Shown here piece by piece: positions 44,364-53,598 of a stretch of 64,000 bases of DNA. A program made the position numbers and the translations under genes. Each line of letters starts with the position of its first letter. Positions within the stretch are counted from its first letter, which is position 1. A model generated the notes under the pieces. It had not been told where the DNA came from. It ran no database searches and worked only from the letters and a program-made list of their open reading frames with translations. Source of the DNA: CBDBBY01 sp965205055 (GTDB lineage Bacteria; Pseudomonadota; Alphaproteobacteria; Rhodobacterales; Rhodobacteraceae); assembly GCA_965205055.1 (NCBI GenBank), contig OZ242030.1, positions 744,001 through 808,000 on the forward strand. Reading direction: 5' to 3'.

Positions 44364-44832
44364 TTTCTTCATCCGTTGCCAGCAGCGACTCCAAGTCGGA
44401 CAGGATTCCGTCCAGTTCCGAAACTCCTTCGGCACGCTGCTCGATTATTGAATCCAATTTGGACCGCAATTCCGCGACCGCGTTCGAATCGCTGGATTCC
44501 GCTGTCTCGCGAGCCTGCTTCAGATCTTCAAGTTTGGCTTTCAACTGAGCATTGTCCGAAAGAGCGTTTTCCAGCAAGCCCTCCAATTCTCCGATTCGTG
44601 TGTTCGCCGCTTCAAGCTCAGCGGTCCCGGTCTCCGCCTCCGGTTCGCGACCTGCGGTCGCGTCGTTCAGTTCGACGTCTGCCGAATCAGGCTCTTGGAT
44701 TTCCGGATCATCAATTTTGCCATAGCTGAATGAAATTGAACTTTCAGACTGGAGTTTTCCGTAGCAGACCTCGATTCGCTCAAGCGCTGACGCGATGCGC
44801 CGGGCCTGCTCTGCAGCACCTTCTTCCGTCAC
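44356..44832 (-). CDS. Coiled-coil protein upstream of zapA
   Basis: A 158-residue acidic protein. The middle to C-terminal part (ANTRIGELEGLLENALSDNA, LKAKLEDLKQA) is a strong coiled-coil region, and there is no signal or membrane segment. Its position directly upstream of and overlapping zapA, and divergent from tkt, suggests a role with ZapA in division; proteins at this position in relatives are unnamed. No catalytic motif is seen. Confidence 0.7.
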   Translation of the reverse strand: MTEEGAAEQARRIASALERIEVCYGKLQSESSISFSYGKIDDPEIQEPDSADVELNDATAGREPEAETGTAELEAANTRIGELEGLLENALSDNAQLKAKLEDLKQARETAESSDSNAVAELRSKLDSIIEQRAEGVSELDGILSDLESLLATDEENA

Positions 44833-45014
44833 TGATGGTTATCCCGCAATTGTTCGGATATATTCTTTTCGCAACATAACCCGTCCAACGCAATGTATTC
44901 GCGAGATACATTGTTCTCAACTGTATTGTGGACTTGATTTCGCGAATTGTTCCGATATGCGCTGCCGCAGAATTCGAGGTGCGGCTCGCGGGCCGGCGAA
45001 TCACAGAGGTGCCG

Positions 45015-47033
45015 ATGGAAATCACTGCACTGCGCAAGCGTCATCCGGTTCACTGGCGAAACGCGTGCGCGCTCAGGGCTCTGGCCATGGACGCGGTGCA
45101 GAGCGCGAATTCAGGCCACCCCGGAATGCCGATGGGCATGGCCGACGTCATGACTGTGCTTTTTCATAACCACCTGAAATACGATGCGTCGTGCCCGACC
45201 TGGCCCGACAGGGATCGGTTCGTCCTGTCGGCTGGCCACGGCTCGATGCTATTGTACGCAGCCCTTTGCCTGTCTGGATACAAAAACTGCGGCATGGACC
45301 AAATCAAGCGCTTTCGCAAGCTGCATTCCGTCGCGGCCGGGCATCCCGAAATCATGCCCGAAGCCGGGATCGAGACGACCACCGGCCCGCTTGGCCAAGG
45401 TTTGGCGAATGCCGTCGGCCTAGCCATCGCGGAAGAATCGCTCCGCGCCCGCTTCGGGAATAAGCTGGTCGACCACATGACCTATGCAATCGTCGGCGAC
45501 GGCTGCCTTATGGAAGGAATCAGCCAAGAGGCGATCAGCCTTGCAGGAATGCAGAAGCTTTCAAAGCTCGTCGTGCTGTGGGACGACAACGGCATATCGA
45601 TCGACGGCGACATTTCGAAGAGCGACGCCACCGAGCAGATCGCTCGATTCAACGCGTCCGGCTGGACGTGCCTTTTGTGCGACGGGCACGATCCGGAGCA
45701 GATTGACGACGCCTTGCAGGATGCGAAAGCCAGCCCCTATCCCGCGTTAATCGCCTGCAAGACTAGAATTGGATTCGGCTCCCCCAAGAAAGAAGGCACC
45801 GCTTCGGCGCACGGTTCTCCGCTCGGCGACGATGAGATCGCGGCAGTTCGTGACATCTACGATTGGCCGCATCCAGCTTTCGAAATTCCGGCGGAGGTAT
45901 CAGAGGCTTGGGCAAAGGCGGGCTCTCGCGGCGCAATGCTTCGCGAAGAATGGGAGCATCGCCGCGACTCGGTGTCATCCAGACGCAGAGAGCAGTTCGA
46001 CAGGATGCTCCGGGATGATCGTCCTTACAGGCTGAAGGCCGCGTTCAACAAACTGAAGCGCAACGCATCAAAGGAGCAGCCCAAGCTTGCCACCCGCAAA
46101 TGCTCGGAAGAAGTGCTCAAAGCAATAAACCCGATCCTGCCTGAAATGATCGGCGGTTCCGCGGACCTGACAGGTTCGAACAACACCAAGACTGCCGACT
46201 TGGGAGAATTCAGCCCGCAGTTTCGCAGCGGACGATACATCCATTATGGAATCCGCGAACACGCCATGGCAGGCGCCATGAACGGCATGGCCCTTCACGG
46301 AGGCATTCGCCCTTACGGGGGGACATTTCTATGCTTCAGCGACTATGCTCGCGGGGCGATGCGCTTGTCCGCATTGATGGGTCTGCCGGCAATTTACATA
46401 ATGACGCATGATTCGATCGGACTGGGCGAAGACGGACCTACGCATCAGCCGGTCGAGCATCTGGCGATGCTTCGCGCGACGCCGAACATGCGTGTCTTCA
46501 GACCCTGCGACGCTGTTGAGACCGCCGAAGCTTGGCAATGCGCGCTGGCATCGCGGAAGACCCCGTCCGTCATTGCGCTTACGAGGCAAAGCTTGCCGAC
46601 TTTGCGAGTTCAGAACAGCAAGGACAACAAGTCCTCGAACGGCGCCTATATTTTGCGGAGATCTGCAGCGCGGACGCAGGTAAATCTGTTGGCTACCGGA
46701 TCCGAGACCGCGATCGCGATTGCAGCGAGGGATTTGCTGGAAGCAAAAGGCATCGGCACGAGAGTCGTTTCCATGCCGTGCTGGGAGCTTTTTGAAGCAA
46801 AGGATGAAAGCTACAGAAAGCGAGTTCTGCCCAAAGGCCCAATCAGAATTGGCATTGAGGCGGCATCTCGCCTTGGCTGGGACAGATGGCTCTGCGGAGA
46901 GCGCGGGTCAGAACGCAAAGCGGCCTTCATCGGAATGGACGGATTTGGAGCGTCGGCCCCTGGCAACGACCTGTTTGAACACTTCGGCATAACAGCGAAT
47001 GCTGTGGCCGAAAAAGCCGAATCAATGCTGTAA
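45015..47033 (+). CDS. tkt: Transketolase
   Basis: A 672-residue TPP enzyme exchanging two-carbon units in the pentose phosphate pathway. Motifs include RALAMDAVQSANSGHPGMPM, the TPP-binding GDGCLMEGISQEA...DDN region, and the pyrimidine domain YIHYGIREHAM. The ATG at 45015 follows CAGAGG and starts just before the family core; the frame is open to 44928 but the residues there are not typical. It heads a central-carbon cluster with gap, pgk and fba. Confidence 0.95.
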   Translation: MEITALRKRHPVHWRNACALRALAMDAVQSANSGHPGMPMGMADVMTVLFHNHLKYDASCPTWPDRDRFVLSAGHGSMLLYAALCLSGYKNCGMDQIKRFRKLHSVAAGHPEIMPEAGIETTTGPLGQGLANAVGLAIAEESLRARFGNKLVDHMTYAIVGDGCLMEGISQEAISLAGMQKLSKLVVLWDDNGISIDGDISKSDATEQIARFNASGWTCLLCDGHDPEQIDDALQDAKASPYPALIACKTRIGFGSPKKEGTASAHGSPLGDDEIAAVRDIYDWPHPAFEIPAEVSEAWAKAGSRGAMLREEWEHRRDSVSSRRREQFDRMLRDDRPYRLKAAFNKLKRNASKEQPKLATRKCSEEVLKAINPILPEMIGGSADLTGSNNTKTADLGEFSPQFRSGRYIHYGIREHAMAGAMNGMALHGGIRPYGGTFLCFSDYARGAMRLSALMGLPAIYIMTHDSIGLGEDGPTHQPVEHLAMLRATPNMRVFRPCDAVETAEAWQCALASRKTPSVIALTRQSLPTLRVQNSKDNKSSNGAYILRRSAARTQVNLLATGSETAIAIAARDLLEAKGIGTRVVSMPCWELFEAKDESYRKRVLPKGPIRIGIEAASRLGWDRWLCGERGSERKAAFIGMDGFGASAPGNDLFEHFGITANAVAEKAESML

Positions 47034-47199
47034 ATTGCGCCCGTCACGGTTGGAAAAGAACCGAGAAATCCCGTCATATCGGATGAAATCGGCTTCATGC
47101 AGGTGTTCGGTGCACAAGCGGCAAGTGCTCCAAGGCATCCTTTAGGCCGGAATTGTCCCAACTCTTCGAAATTTCGTTGAAACCAATTTGGAGAAAAAA

Positions 47200-48198
47200 A
47201 TGACTGCAAAGGTTGCGATCAACGGCTTCGGCCGGATCGGAAGGCTTGTTCTGCGCGCAATAATCGAGTCCGGAAGGTCGGATATTCAGGTTGTCGCCGT
47301 CAACGACCTGGCCCCTGTGGAACAATTGGCCCACCTGCTTCAGTTTGATTCCGTGCACGGCAGGTTTCCGGGAAAAGTGGGATTCGGCGAAGCAACTATC
47401 GACGCGGGGCGCGGACCCATCCGGGTGACCGGAATGCGCAATCCGGAAGAACTTCCTTGGGGCGATGTCGATGTCGCTTTGGAGTGCACTGGGCTATTCG
47501 CGTCGCGCGAGAAGGCGGCAAGACACTTGGACAACGGTTCAAAGCGGGTTTTGGTGTCCGCACCCGCTTCCGGCTCGGACAAGACAGTTGTCTATGGCGT
47601 GAATCATGAGACGATGGAAAGCAGCGACCAGGTGATTTCGAATGCCTCGTGCACGACGAACTGCCTTTCTCCCGTGGCGATGGTGTTGAACGAGGCCGTC
47701 GGGATTCGCCGCGGATTCATGACGACCATCCACAGCTACACCGGCGACCAGCCGACGCTCGATGCCATTCACAAAGATCTCTACCGTGCGAGAGCCGCCT
47801 CGGTGTCGATGATTCCAACATCGACGGGCGCTGCGCGAGCCGTCGGCTTGGTGCTGCCGGAGCTCGCAGGTCGGCTGGACGGCGTGGCCATTCGAGTTCC
47901 CACGCCGAACGTGTCGGTTGTCGACCTGAACTTTGAAGCCAGCCGGGAAACGACCGTCGAAGAAATCAACGAGGCGGTCATCAGCGCTTCCAAGGGCAAG
48001 TTGAAGGGCATTTTGGGATATACCGACCGACCCAATGTTTCGGCCGATTTCAATCATGATTCGCGTTCGTCGATTTTCCATCTGGATCAAACCAAAGTGA
48101 TGGACGGCACCTTTTGCCGCGTCCTTTCCTGGTACGACAATGAGTGGGGCTTCTCCAACAGAATGGCGGATGTGGCCGTTGCGGTAAGCCAGCTTTGA
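47200..48198 (+). CDS. gap: Glyceraldehyde-3-phosphate dehydrogenase (type I)
   Basis: A 332-residue NAD-dependent GAPDH. The Rossmann start KVAINGFGRIGRLV, the D in VNDLAP near residue 36, and the catalytic site SNASCTTNCLSP (C151) are all present. The ATG at 47200 has a GGAG ribosome site seven bases before; the TTG at 47188 is less likely. It lies between tkt and pgk. Confidence 0.96.
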   Translation: MTAKVAINGFGRIGRLVLRAIIESGRSDIQVVAVNDLAPVEQLAHLLQFDSVHGRFPGKVGFGEATIDAGRGPIRVTGMRNPEELPWGDVDVALECTGLFASREKAARHLDNGSKRVLVSAPASGSDKTVVYGVNHETMESSDQVISNASCTTNCLSPVAMVLNEAVGIRRGFMTTIHSYTGDQPTLDAIHKDLYRARAASVSMIPTSTGAARAVGLVLPELAGRLDGVAIRVPTPNVSVVDLNFEASRETTVEEINEAVISASKGKLKGILGYTDRPNVSADFNHDSRSSIFHLDQTKVMDGTFCRVLSWYDNEWGFSNRMADVAVAVSQL

Positions 48199-48260
48199 TG
48201 CCGTCGACAAACGGTTCGCAAACGAATTTGAATTCGCCGAGGAGCAGCCGCGAGCGAAGC

Positions 48261-49451
48261 ATGGCTTGGAATTCGCTGGACGACATCGACGTTGCAGGCA
48301 AACGCGTGCTTGTGCGCGTCGATTACAACGTGCCGATGAAGGATGGACGCGTAGCCGACGCGACGCGGATCGTTCGATCGGCGCGCACGATCAACGAGAT
48401 TCTGGACAAGGGCGGCATTCCAATCTTGCTCTCCCATCTGGGACGTCCGAACGGCGCCGCCAATCCGAAATTTTCGTTGAAACAGGTTGTTTCATCGGTG
48501 GAGGAGCATCTTGAACGGCGGGTGAAATTCTGTGAATCAACGGTTGGGCCGCGGGCGGAATCTTTCAGCAGGAGCCAGTCGGCAGGCGAAATCTTGCTGA
48601 TGGAAAATGTCAGATTCTGCCCAGAAGAAACTGAAAACGAAGAACATTTTGTCCGCCAGCTTGCCAAGCTCGGGGATGTTTACTGCAATGACGCGTTTTC
48701 CGTCTCGCATCGGGCGCATGCATCGACTGCCGGATTGGCCTCGGTGCTTCCGAATTGCGCGGGGCGGCTGATGGCAGAGGAGCTCGACGCTCTTGCGAAC
48801 GCATTGGAGCGCCCGTCCCCGCCCGTCGCAGCCCTTGTGGGGGGCGCGAAAATTTCAACCAAGCTGGAAGTCCTTTCAAACCTGATTCGCAAGGTGGACC
48901 ACCTCGTGATTGGCGGCGGGATGTCGAATACCTTCTATCTGTCGCAAGGATTCTGCGTGGGCAGATCGCTTGCCGAGCCCGCCATGATCGCGACCGCGGC
49001 GGAAATCATGGCGGAAGCCGGCAAGCATGGCTGCGAGATCGTGCTGCCCGATCAAGTCGTCGTCGCAGACGGCCTGGAGCCCGATGCGAATTGGCGCGAG
49101 ACCGGCCCGCAGGACTGCCGGAGCCACGAAATGATTTTGGACTGCGGGCCGGTATCGGCCGCGCGGATCGCCGCGCTGTTCCGGACATGCCGCACATTGA
49201 TCTGGAATGGACCGCTGGGCGCTTTCGAGACGAAGCCTTTCGACAATGGAACAAATCTGCTTGCAAGGGCAGCGGCCGAATTGACTGAAAGCGGATCGCT
49301 GATTTCAGTCGCCGGGGGCGGCGACACGGTTGCAGCGTTGAACACTGCCGGCGCCGCGAACCAATTCACCCATTTGTCCACTGCCGGCGGCGCTTTTCTT
49401 GAATGGCTTGAAGGAAAGGCGCTTCCGGGAATTGAGGCGCTTCGCCATTGA
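48261..49451 (+). CDS. pgk: Phosphoglycerate kinase
   Basis: A 396-residue glycolytic kinase. The N-terminal signature KRVLVRVDYNVPMKDGRV is present, with the substrate-binding SHLGRPNG, the hinge VGGAKISTKLEVL and the C-terminal nucleotide site ISVAGGGDTVAAL. The start at 48261 (MAWNSLDDIDV) fits the family; an open frame from 48144 overlaps gap and is not used. The order tkt-gap-pgk-fba is typical of a central-carbon cluster. Confidence 0.95.
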   Translation: MAWNSLDDIDVAGKRVLVRVDYNVPMKDGRVADATRIVRSARTINEILDKGGIPILLSHLGRPNGAANPKFSLKQVVSSVEEHLERRVKFCESTVGPRAESFSRSQSAGEILLMENVRFCPEETENEEHFVRQLAKLGDVYCNDAFSVSHRAHASTAGLASVLPNCAGRLMAEELDALANALERPSPPVAALVGGAKISTKLEVLSNLIRKVDHLVIGGGMSNTFYLSQGFCVGRSLAEPAMIATAAEIMAEAGKHGCEIVLPDQVVVADGLEPDANWRETGPQDCRSHEMILDCGPVSAARIAALFRTCRTLIWNGPLGAFETKPFDNGTNLLARAAAELTESGSLISVAGGGDTVAALNTAGAANQFTHLSTAGGAFLEWLEGKALPGIEALRH

Positions 49452-49627
49452 GGCCGACTTGGCCATACTCCGCCGGTTTGCCCAAGGCTGGCGAATCGCA
49501 AATATGTCGCGGAGCATGCTCCTGCGGCAGCCGAACGCTCAATGTCGAATTGGCTGTACCATCGGGTAATATCGTGTAAAATCTCCGGAAGCCGGTTCGC
49601 TTCCGATGCTGGAAAGGTTTTGAATCA

Positions 49628-50554
49628 ATGAAGATCACTGACGCGGCAAAGGGAATTCTTGCCAACTACGCGGGGGATTCGCCGGGCGTAAGGGCCAATC
49701 TGGTTCGCATCTTGATGCATGGCGCCTTGTCCGGAACCGGCAAACTGATCATCCTGCCTGTTGACCAAGGGTTTGAGCACGGGCCGGACCGGAGCTTTCT
49801 GGTGAATGAACCCGCCTACGACCCGCACTATCACTTCGAGTTGGCAATTGAGGCAGGGCTCAGCGCCTACGCGGCTCCCCTTGGAATGATCGAATGCGGC
49901 GCCGACCGCTTCGCAGGCCAAATCCCGACGATACTGAAGGTCAACTCTTCGAATTCGCTGCTGCCCGGCGGCATGGCGAACGATCAGGCAATAACCGCGT
50001 CCGTCGATGATGCGCTGCGCCTGGGCTGTTCCGCGATCGGCTTCACGGTCTATCCGGGCTCATCGCAGTCAATGGAAATGTTCGAAGAGATCGCCGAGAT
50101 TCGCGCCGAGGCGTCGGCGCACGGTCTGGCAACGGTCATTTGGTCGTACCCGCGCGGAGAAGACCTTGCCGGAAAAGCTCAGACTGCATTGGATGTAAGC
50201 GCGTACGCTGCCCACATTGCCGCGCTCTTGGGCGCGCACATCATCAAGATAAAGTTGCCCGAGTCTGATCTCCACATGCCCGAGACCAAGGAAAGATTGA
50301 GCGGCCAATCCGATTTGCATGACCGCTCGCGACGGGTCGCGCACTGCATGAGGGCGGCGTTCAATGGACGCCGAATTGTGGTTTTTTCGGGAGGCTCCGC
50401 GAAGACGTCCGATCAAGTTTTCGACGATGCGCAAGCAATCAGGGATGGCGGCGGCCACGGCTCAATCATCGGCAGAAATACCTTCCAGCGGCCCCGGGCG
50501 GATGCTTTGGAGATGCTGAGGAAGCTCGTCGACATCTACAGAAACGGGCAATGA
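49628..50554 (+). CDS. Fructose-bisphosphate aldolase class I (FbaB/DeoC-type)
   Basis: A 308-residue Schiff-base aldolase of the archaeal/DhnA type. LIILPVDQGFEHGP is the family's substrate-binding region, HIIKIKLPE carries the Schiff-base Lys, and VVFSGGSAKTSDQV is the phosphate-binding end. It cleaves fructose-1,6-bisphosphate without a metal. It sits 176 bases after pgk, and the interval (49452-49627) shows no gene. Confidence 0.92.
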   Translation: MKITDAAKGILANYAGDSPGVRANLVRILMHGALSGTGKLIILPVDQGFEHGPDRSFLVNEPAYDPHYHFELAIEAGLSAYAAPLGMIECGADRFAGQIPTILKVNSSNSLLPGGMANDQAITASVDDALRLGCSAIGFTVYPGSSQSMEMFEEIAEIRAEASAHGLATVIWSYPRGEDLAGKAQTALDVSAYAAHIAALLGAHIIKIKLPESDLHMPETKERLSGQSDLHDRSRRVAHCMRAAFNGRRIVVFSGGSAKTSDQVFDDAQAIRDGGGHGSIIGRNTFQRPRADALEMLRKLVDIYRNGQ

Positions 50555-50741
50555 AATAACGAGATCCGCAACGAATTCTCGGTTCCGCAACACCTTGATG
50601 GCTGGCAATTGTGCCACATTGGCGCAATTTTGCGGCGCAATTCCGGCTGCAGCCTGAATTTCATTGGCAAAACGCGGCGAGTACGCAAGAAATGCCGTCG
50701 ACGCCGAACAATACGGCGCGAAAGATAAGTCAGAGCAGTAA

Positions 50742-51044
50742 ATGGCAAAGCTAGCACAGCGCCCATTCTATCGAGATCTAGGCATTTTCTCTCTATTCGT
50801 TCTGGCCCACATTTACCTCGCGTTCACTGCGCTTCAGGGCAATCAAGGCCTTTTCGCGCGAATCCAGATCGAAGAGCAGATTTCCGAGCTTCGGACCGAG
50901 CTGGACGAGATTGATTCCCAGATTGCCGTCATGGAAAACAAGACCAAGAGACTTTCGGATGACTTCCTTGACTTGGAGCTCTTGGATGAGTTGGCGCGCG
51001 AAAGACTCGGGTATGTCCATCCGAATGACAGAATCATCAACTGA
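50742..51044 (+). CDS. ftsB: Septum formation initiator FtsB
   Basis: A 100-residue bitopic membrane protein of the FtsB/DivIC family, part of the FtsQLB division complex. A transmembrane helix at residues about 12-32 (LGIFSLFVLAHIYLAFTAL) is followed by a coiled coil (QISELRTELDEIDSQIAVME) and the conserved C-terminal LARERLGYVHPNDRII. In Alphaproteobacteria it commonly sits just before pdhA, as here. Confidence 0.92.
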   Translation: MAKLAQRPFYRDLGIFSLFVLAHIYLAFTALQGNQGLFARIQIEEQISELRTELDEIDSQIAVMENKTKRLSDDFLDLELLDELARERLGYVHPNDRIIN

Positions 51045-51427
51045 GCGCTGATCGTAGAAATTCCTTGCGGTCAGCGGTTTCCGTGCGCGTCGCAATCGTG
51101 ATGATTCGACCGCTCTTGCGAGCAGGCGTCCTCGGATTTCCCGTGCCGGCGCAGCATGGCCGGTCTTTGTTCCCGGCCCTCGCCGACTTCTTCGCCTCCG
51201 ACCCCGGCAACTTCCTTGACGCAAGAGAAATTTGCGCGTTCGACCGCTTTTTTTGATCCGCGCGACAAGTGATTCGCTGAATCTTGTTGAGGCGACGGCG
51301 GGCCTCTTGAGGAGAGCCGTCAACCGTCATTGCCTTCGGTGTTCAATTCGCTGGAAAGTTTCGGCTTCGGATTATATAACGGCGCGAATTCTTGAATGCG
51401 AAATTCGGTTTGCTGGCGGAAAATTCG
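51045..51427. other. Interval between ftsB and pdhA
   Basis: About 380 bases with no gene seen. Short open frames here lack motifs. It presumably holds the promoter of the pdh genes. Confidence 0.45.
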
Positions 51428-52432
51428 ATGGCGCGCAAAAGCCCACCTCAAAAGCAAGATGCGTCAAAGAAGGAGCTGCTTGATCTATACAAGCAGATGC
51501 TGCTCATCCGCCGCTTCGAGGAAAAGGCCGGCCAGTTGTACGGAATGGGCCTGATCGGAGGCTTCTGCCACTTGTACATCGGTCAGGAAGCCGTCGTTGT
51601 AGGATTGGAGGCCGCAGCCGGAAAAGACGACAAAAGGATAACGGCTTACAGGGATCACGGCCACATGCTGGCCTGCGGAATGGATCCGAAAGGCGTGATG
51701 GCGGAATTGACGGGCCGAAGCGGCGGATATTCGCGCGGAAAAGGCGGGTCCATGCATATGTTCAGCAAGGAAAAGCAGTTCTACGGCGGGCACGGCATTG
51801 TCGGCGCCCAAGTGCCGCTGGGAGCGGGCCTCGCGTTCGCCGACAGGTACCAAGGAAACCGAAACGTAACGTTCACCTATTTCGGCGACGGAGCGGCGAA
51901 CCAGGGACAGGTTTACGAGACGTTCAATATGGCGAGCCTATGGAAGCTGCCTGTGATCTTCGTGATCGAAAACAACCAGTACGCGATGGGCACCTCCGTG
52001 GAACGTTCGTCTTCAACCCCTGAATTGCATACGCGCGGCAAAGCGTTCGACATTCCGGGCGAGAGCGTCGACGGGATGGACGTGCTGCTGGTCAAGGCGG
52101 CCGGCCAAAAAGCGGTTGATCACTGCAGAAGCGGAGCCGGTCCTTACATTCTTGAAATGCATACCTACAGATATCGGGGCCATTCAATGTCCGATCCCGC
52201 CAAGTACCGGACCCGAGAAGAGGTGCAGAGCGTACGCGAGGAACGGGACCCTATTTCCAATCTCAGGAATTTGCTTGTCGAAAAAGTGCGGATGTCGGAA
52301 GCCCAGCTGAAAGCGGTCGACGCTGAAACCAAATCCATCGTCAACGACGCTGCGGAATTTGCGCGGAACAGCCCCGAGCCGGATTTGTCGGAACTTTGGA
52401 CCGATGTCCACGCGCCGGCCGACTTCAAATAG
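51428..52432 (+). CDS. pdhA: Pyruvate dehydrogenase E1 component, alpha subunit
   Basis: A 334-residue subunit of the pyruvate dehydrogenase complex. The TPP motif GDGAANQGQVYE ... ENN is intact, as are the RGKGGSMHMFS substrate-channel segment and the phosphorylation-loop-like TYRYRGHSMSDPAKYR. The ATG at 51428 starts the typical ARKS... region; the open frame begins at 51392 but the added residues are not typical. pdhB and pdhC follow. Confidence 0.95.
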   Translation: MARKSPPQKQDASKKELLDLYKQMLLIRRFEEKAGQLYGMGLIGGFCHLYIGQEAVVVGLEAAAGKDDKRITAYRDHGHMLACGMDPKGVMAELTGRSGGYSRGKGGSMHMFSKEKQFYGGHGIVGAQVPLGAGLAFADRYQGNRNVTFTYFGDGAANQGQVYETFNMASLWKLPVIFVIENNQYAMGTSVERSSSTPELHTRGKAFDIPGESVDGMDVLLVKAAGQKAVDHCRSGAGPYILEMHTYRYRGHSMSDPAKYRTREEVQSVREERDPISNLRNLLVEKVRMSEAQLKAVDAETKSIVNDAAEFARNSPEPDLSELWTDVHAPADFK

Positions 52433-52591
52433 TGTGGCTGCCGCTTTGGCGCGTTTGCCCAATGAAGCGAGGCGTTGCCGAACTTCCTTGGTCGTATATG
52501 AATATCCAAAGCAAGCCGCGCGGACGAATCATAGCGATGCCGCGGCAGAATCCAGAACCAGGAACTCGCATTCCAGCCGGGGCATGAAGTA

Positions 52592-53587
52592 GTGGGAAAT
52601 ATCTCAAGCACGACAAAGACCGTCCGCGAGGCGATCCGCGACGCGATCGCCGAGGAAATGCGGCGTGACGAGTCCGTATTCCTGATGGGCGAGGAAGTCG
52701 CCGAATATCAAGGGGCGTACAAGGTCTCGCAAGGGCTCCTTGACGAGTTCGGTTCCCGGCGGGTCATTGATACGCCGATTACCGAGCACGGTTTCACAGG
52801 CCTCGGGGTCGGCGCGGCATTGGCCGGATTGCGGCCGGTCGTCGAGTTCATGACTTTCAACTTCTCGATGCAAGCAATTGATCAAATTGTAAATTCCGCG
52901 TCCAAGACGCTCTACATGTCCGGGGGGCAAATAGCGTGCCCGATTGTATTCCGCGGCCCGAACGGCGCTGCCGCGCGGGTTGCCGCGCAACACAGCCAGG
53001 ACTATGCCGCATGGTATGCCCACTGCCCCGGCTTGAAAGTCGTCCAGCCATATGCGGCGGCGGACGCGAAAGGGCTCTTGAAGTCCGCCATTCGAGACCC
53101 GAATCCCGTTGTGTTCCTGGAGAATGAGATTCTCTACGGCCGCAGTTTCGAGGTGCCGACCGACGAAGATCATGTCGTTCCTATCGGCGAGGCCGCGATT
53201 GCAAGAGAAGGAACCGACGTGACGATCGTCTCGTTCGGAATTGGAATGGAGCACGCCTTGGCGGCAGCCGATGCTTTGGCGGACGAAGGAATCAGCCCGG
53301 AAGTCGTCGACCTTAGAACGCTAAGACCTATGGACACCGGCACGGTTGTGAATTCTGTAAAGAAAACCAACAGGTGCGTGACCGTTGAAGAGGGCTGGCC
53401 GGTCTGTTCCATCGGCGCCCAGATCAGCGCCGTGCTTATGCGCGAAGCATTCGACTGGCTGGACGCTCCGGTTCTGAACTGCGCGGGCGCGGATGTGCCG
53501 ATGCCGTACGCGGCGAATCTCGAAAAGCAAGCTCTCGTTACGCCGGACCAGATCGTCGAGGCCGCTCGGTCGGTCGCATACCGGTAG
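52592..53587 (+). CDS. pdhB: Pyruvate dehydrogenase E1 component, beta subunit
   Basis: A 331-residue E1 beta subunit. The TPP-dependent transketolase-like fold has EEVAEYQGAYKVSQGL, TPITEHGFTGLGVGAALAGL and VEEGWPVCSIGAQI. The start is a GTG. Many alphaproteobacterial PdhB proteins carry an extra N-terminal lipoyl domain; this one begins directly with the catalytic domain. A 159-base gap separates it from pdhA, and I see no lipoyl sequence there. It is followed 11 bases later by pdhC. Confidence 0.93.
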   Translation: MGNISSTTKTVREAIRDAIAEEMRRDESVFLMGEEVAEYQGAYKVSQGLLDEFGSRRVIDTPITEHGFTGLGVGAALAGLRPVVEFMTFNFSMQAIDQIVNSASKTLYMSGGQIACPIVFRGPNGAAARVAAQHSQDYAAWYAHCPGLKVVQPYAAADAKGLLKSAIRDPNPVVFLENEILYGRSFEVPTDEDHVVPIGEAAIAREGTDVTIVSFGIGMEHALAAADALADEGISPEVVDLRTLRPMDTGTVVNSVKKTNRCVTVEEGWPVCSIGAQISAVLMREAFDWLDAPVLNCAGADVPMPYAANLEKQALVTPDQIVEAARSVAYR

Positions 53588-53598
53588 AGGAGACACCC

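Noticed and set aside
43959..44832. 6S RNA near zapA
   Set aside because: In many bacteria 6S RNA lies near zapA, but I found no long near-palindromic sequence with the expected central bubble here.
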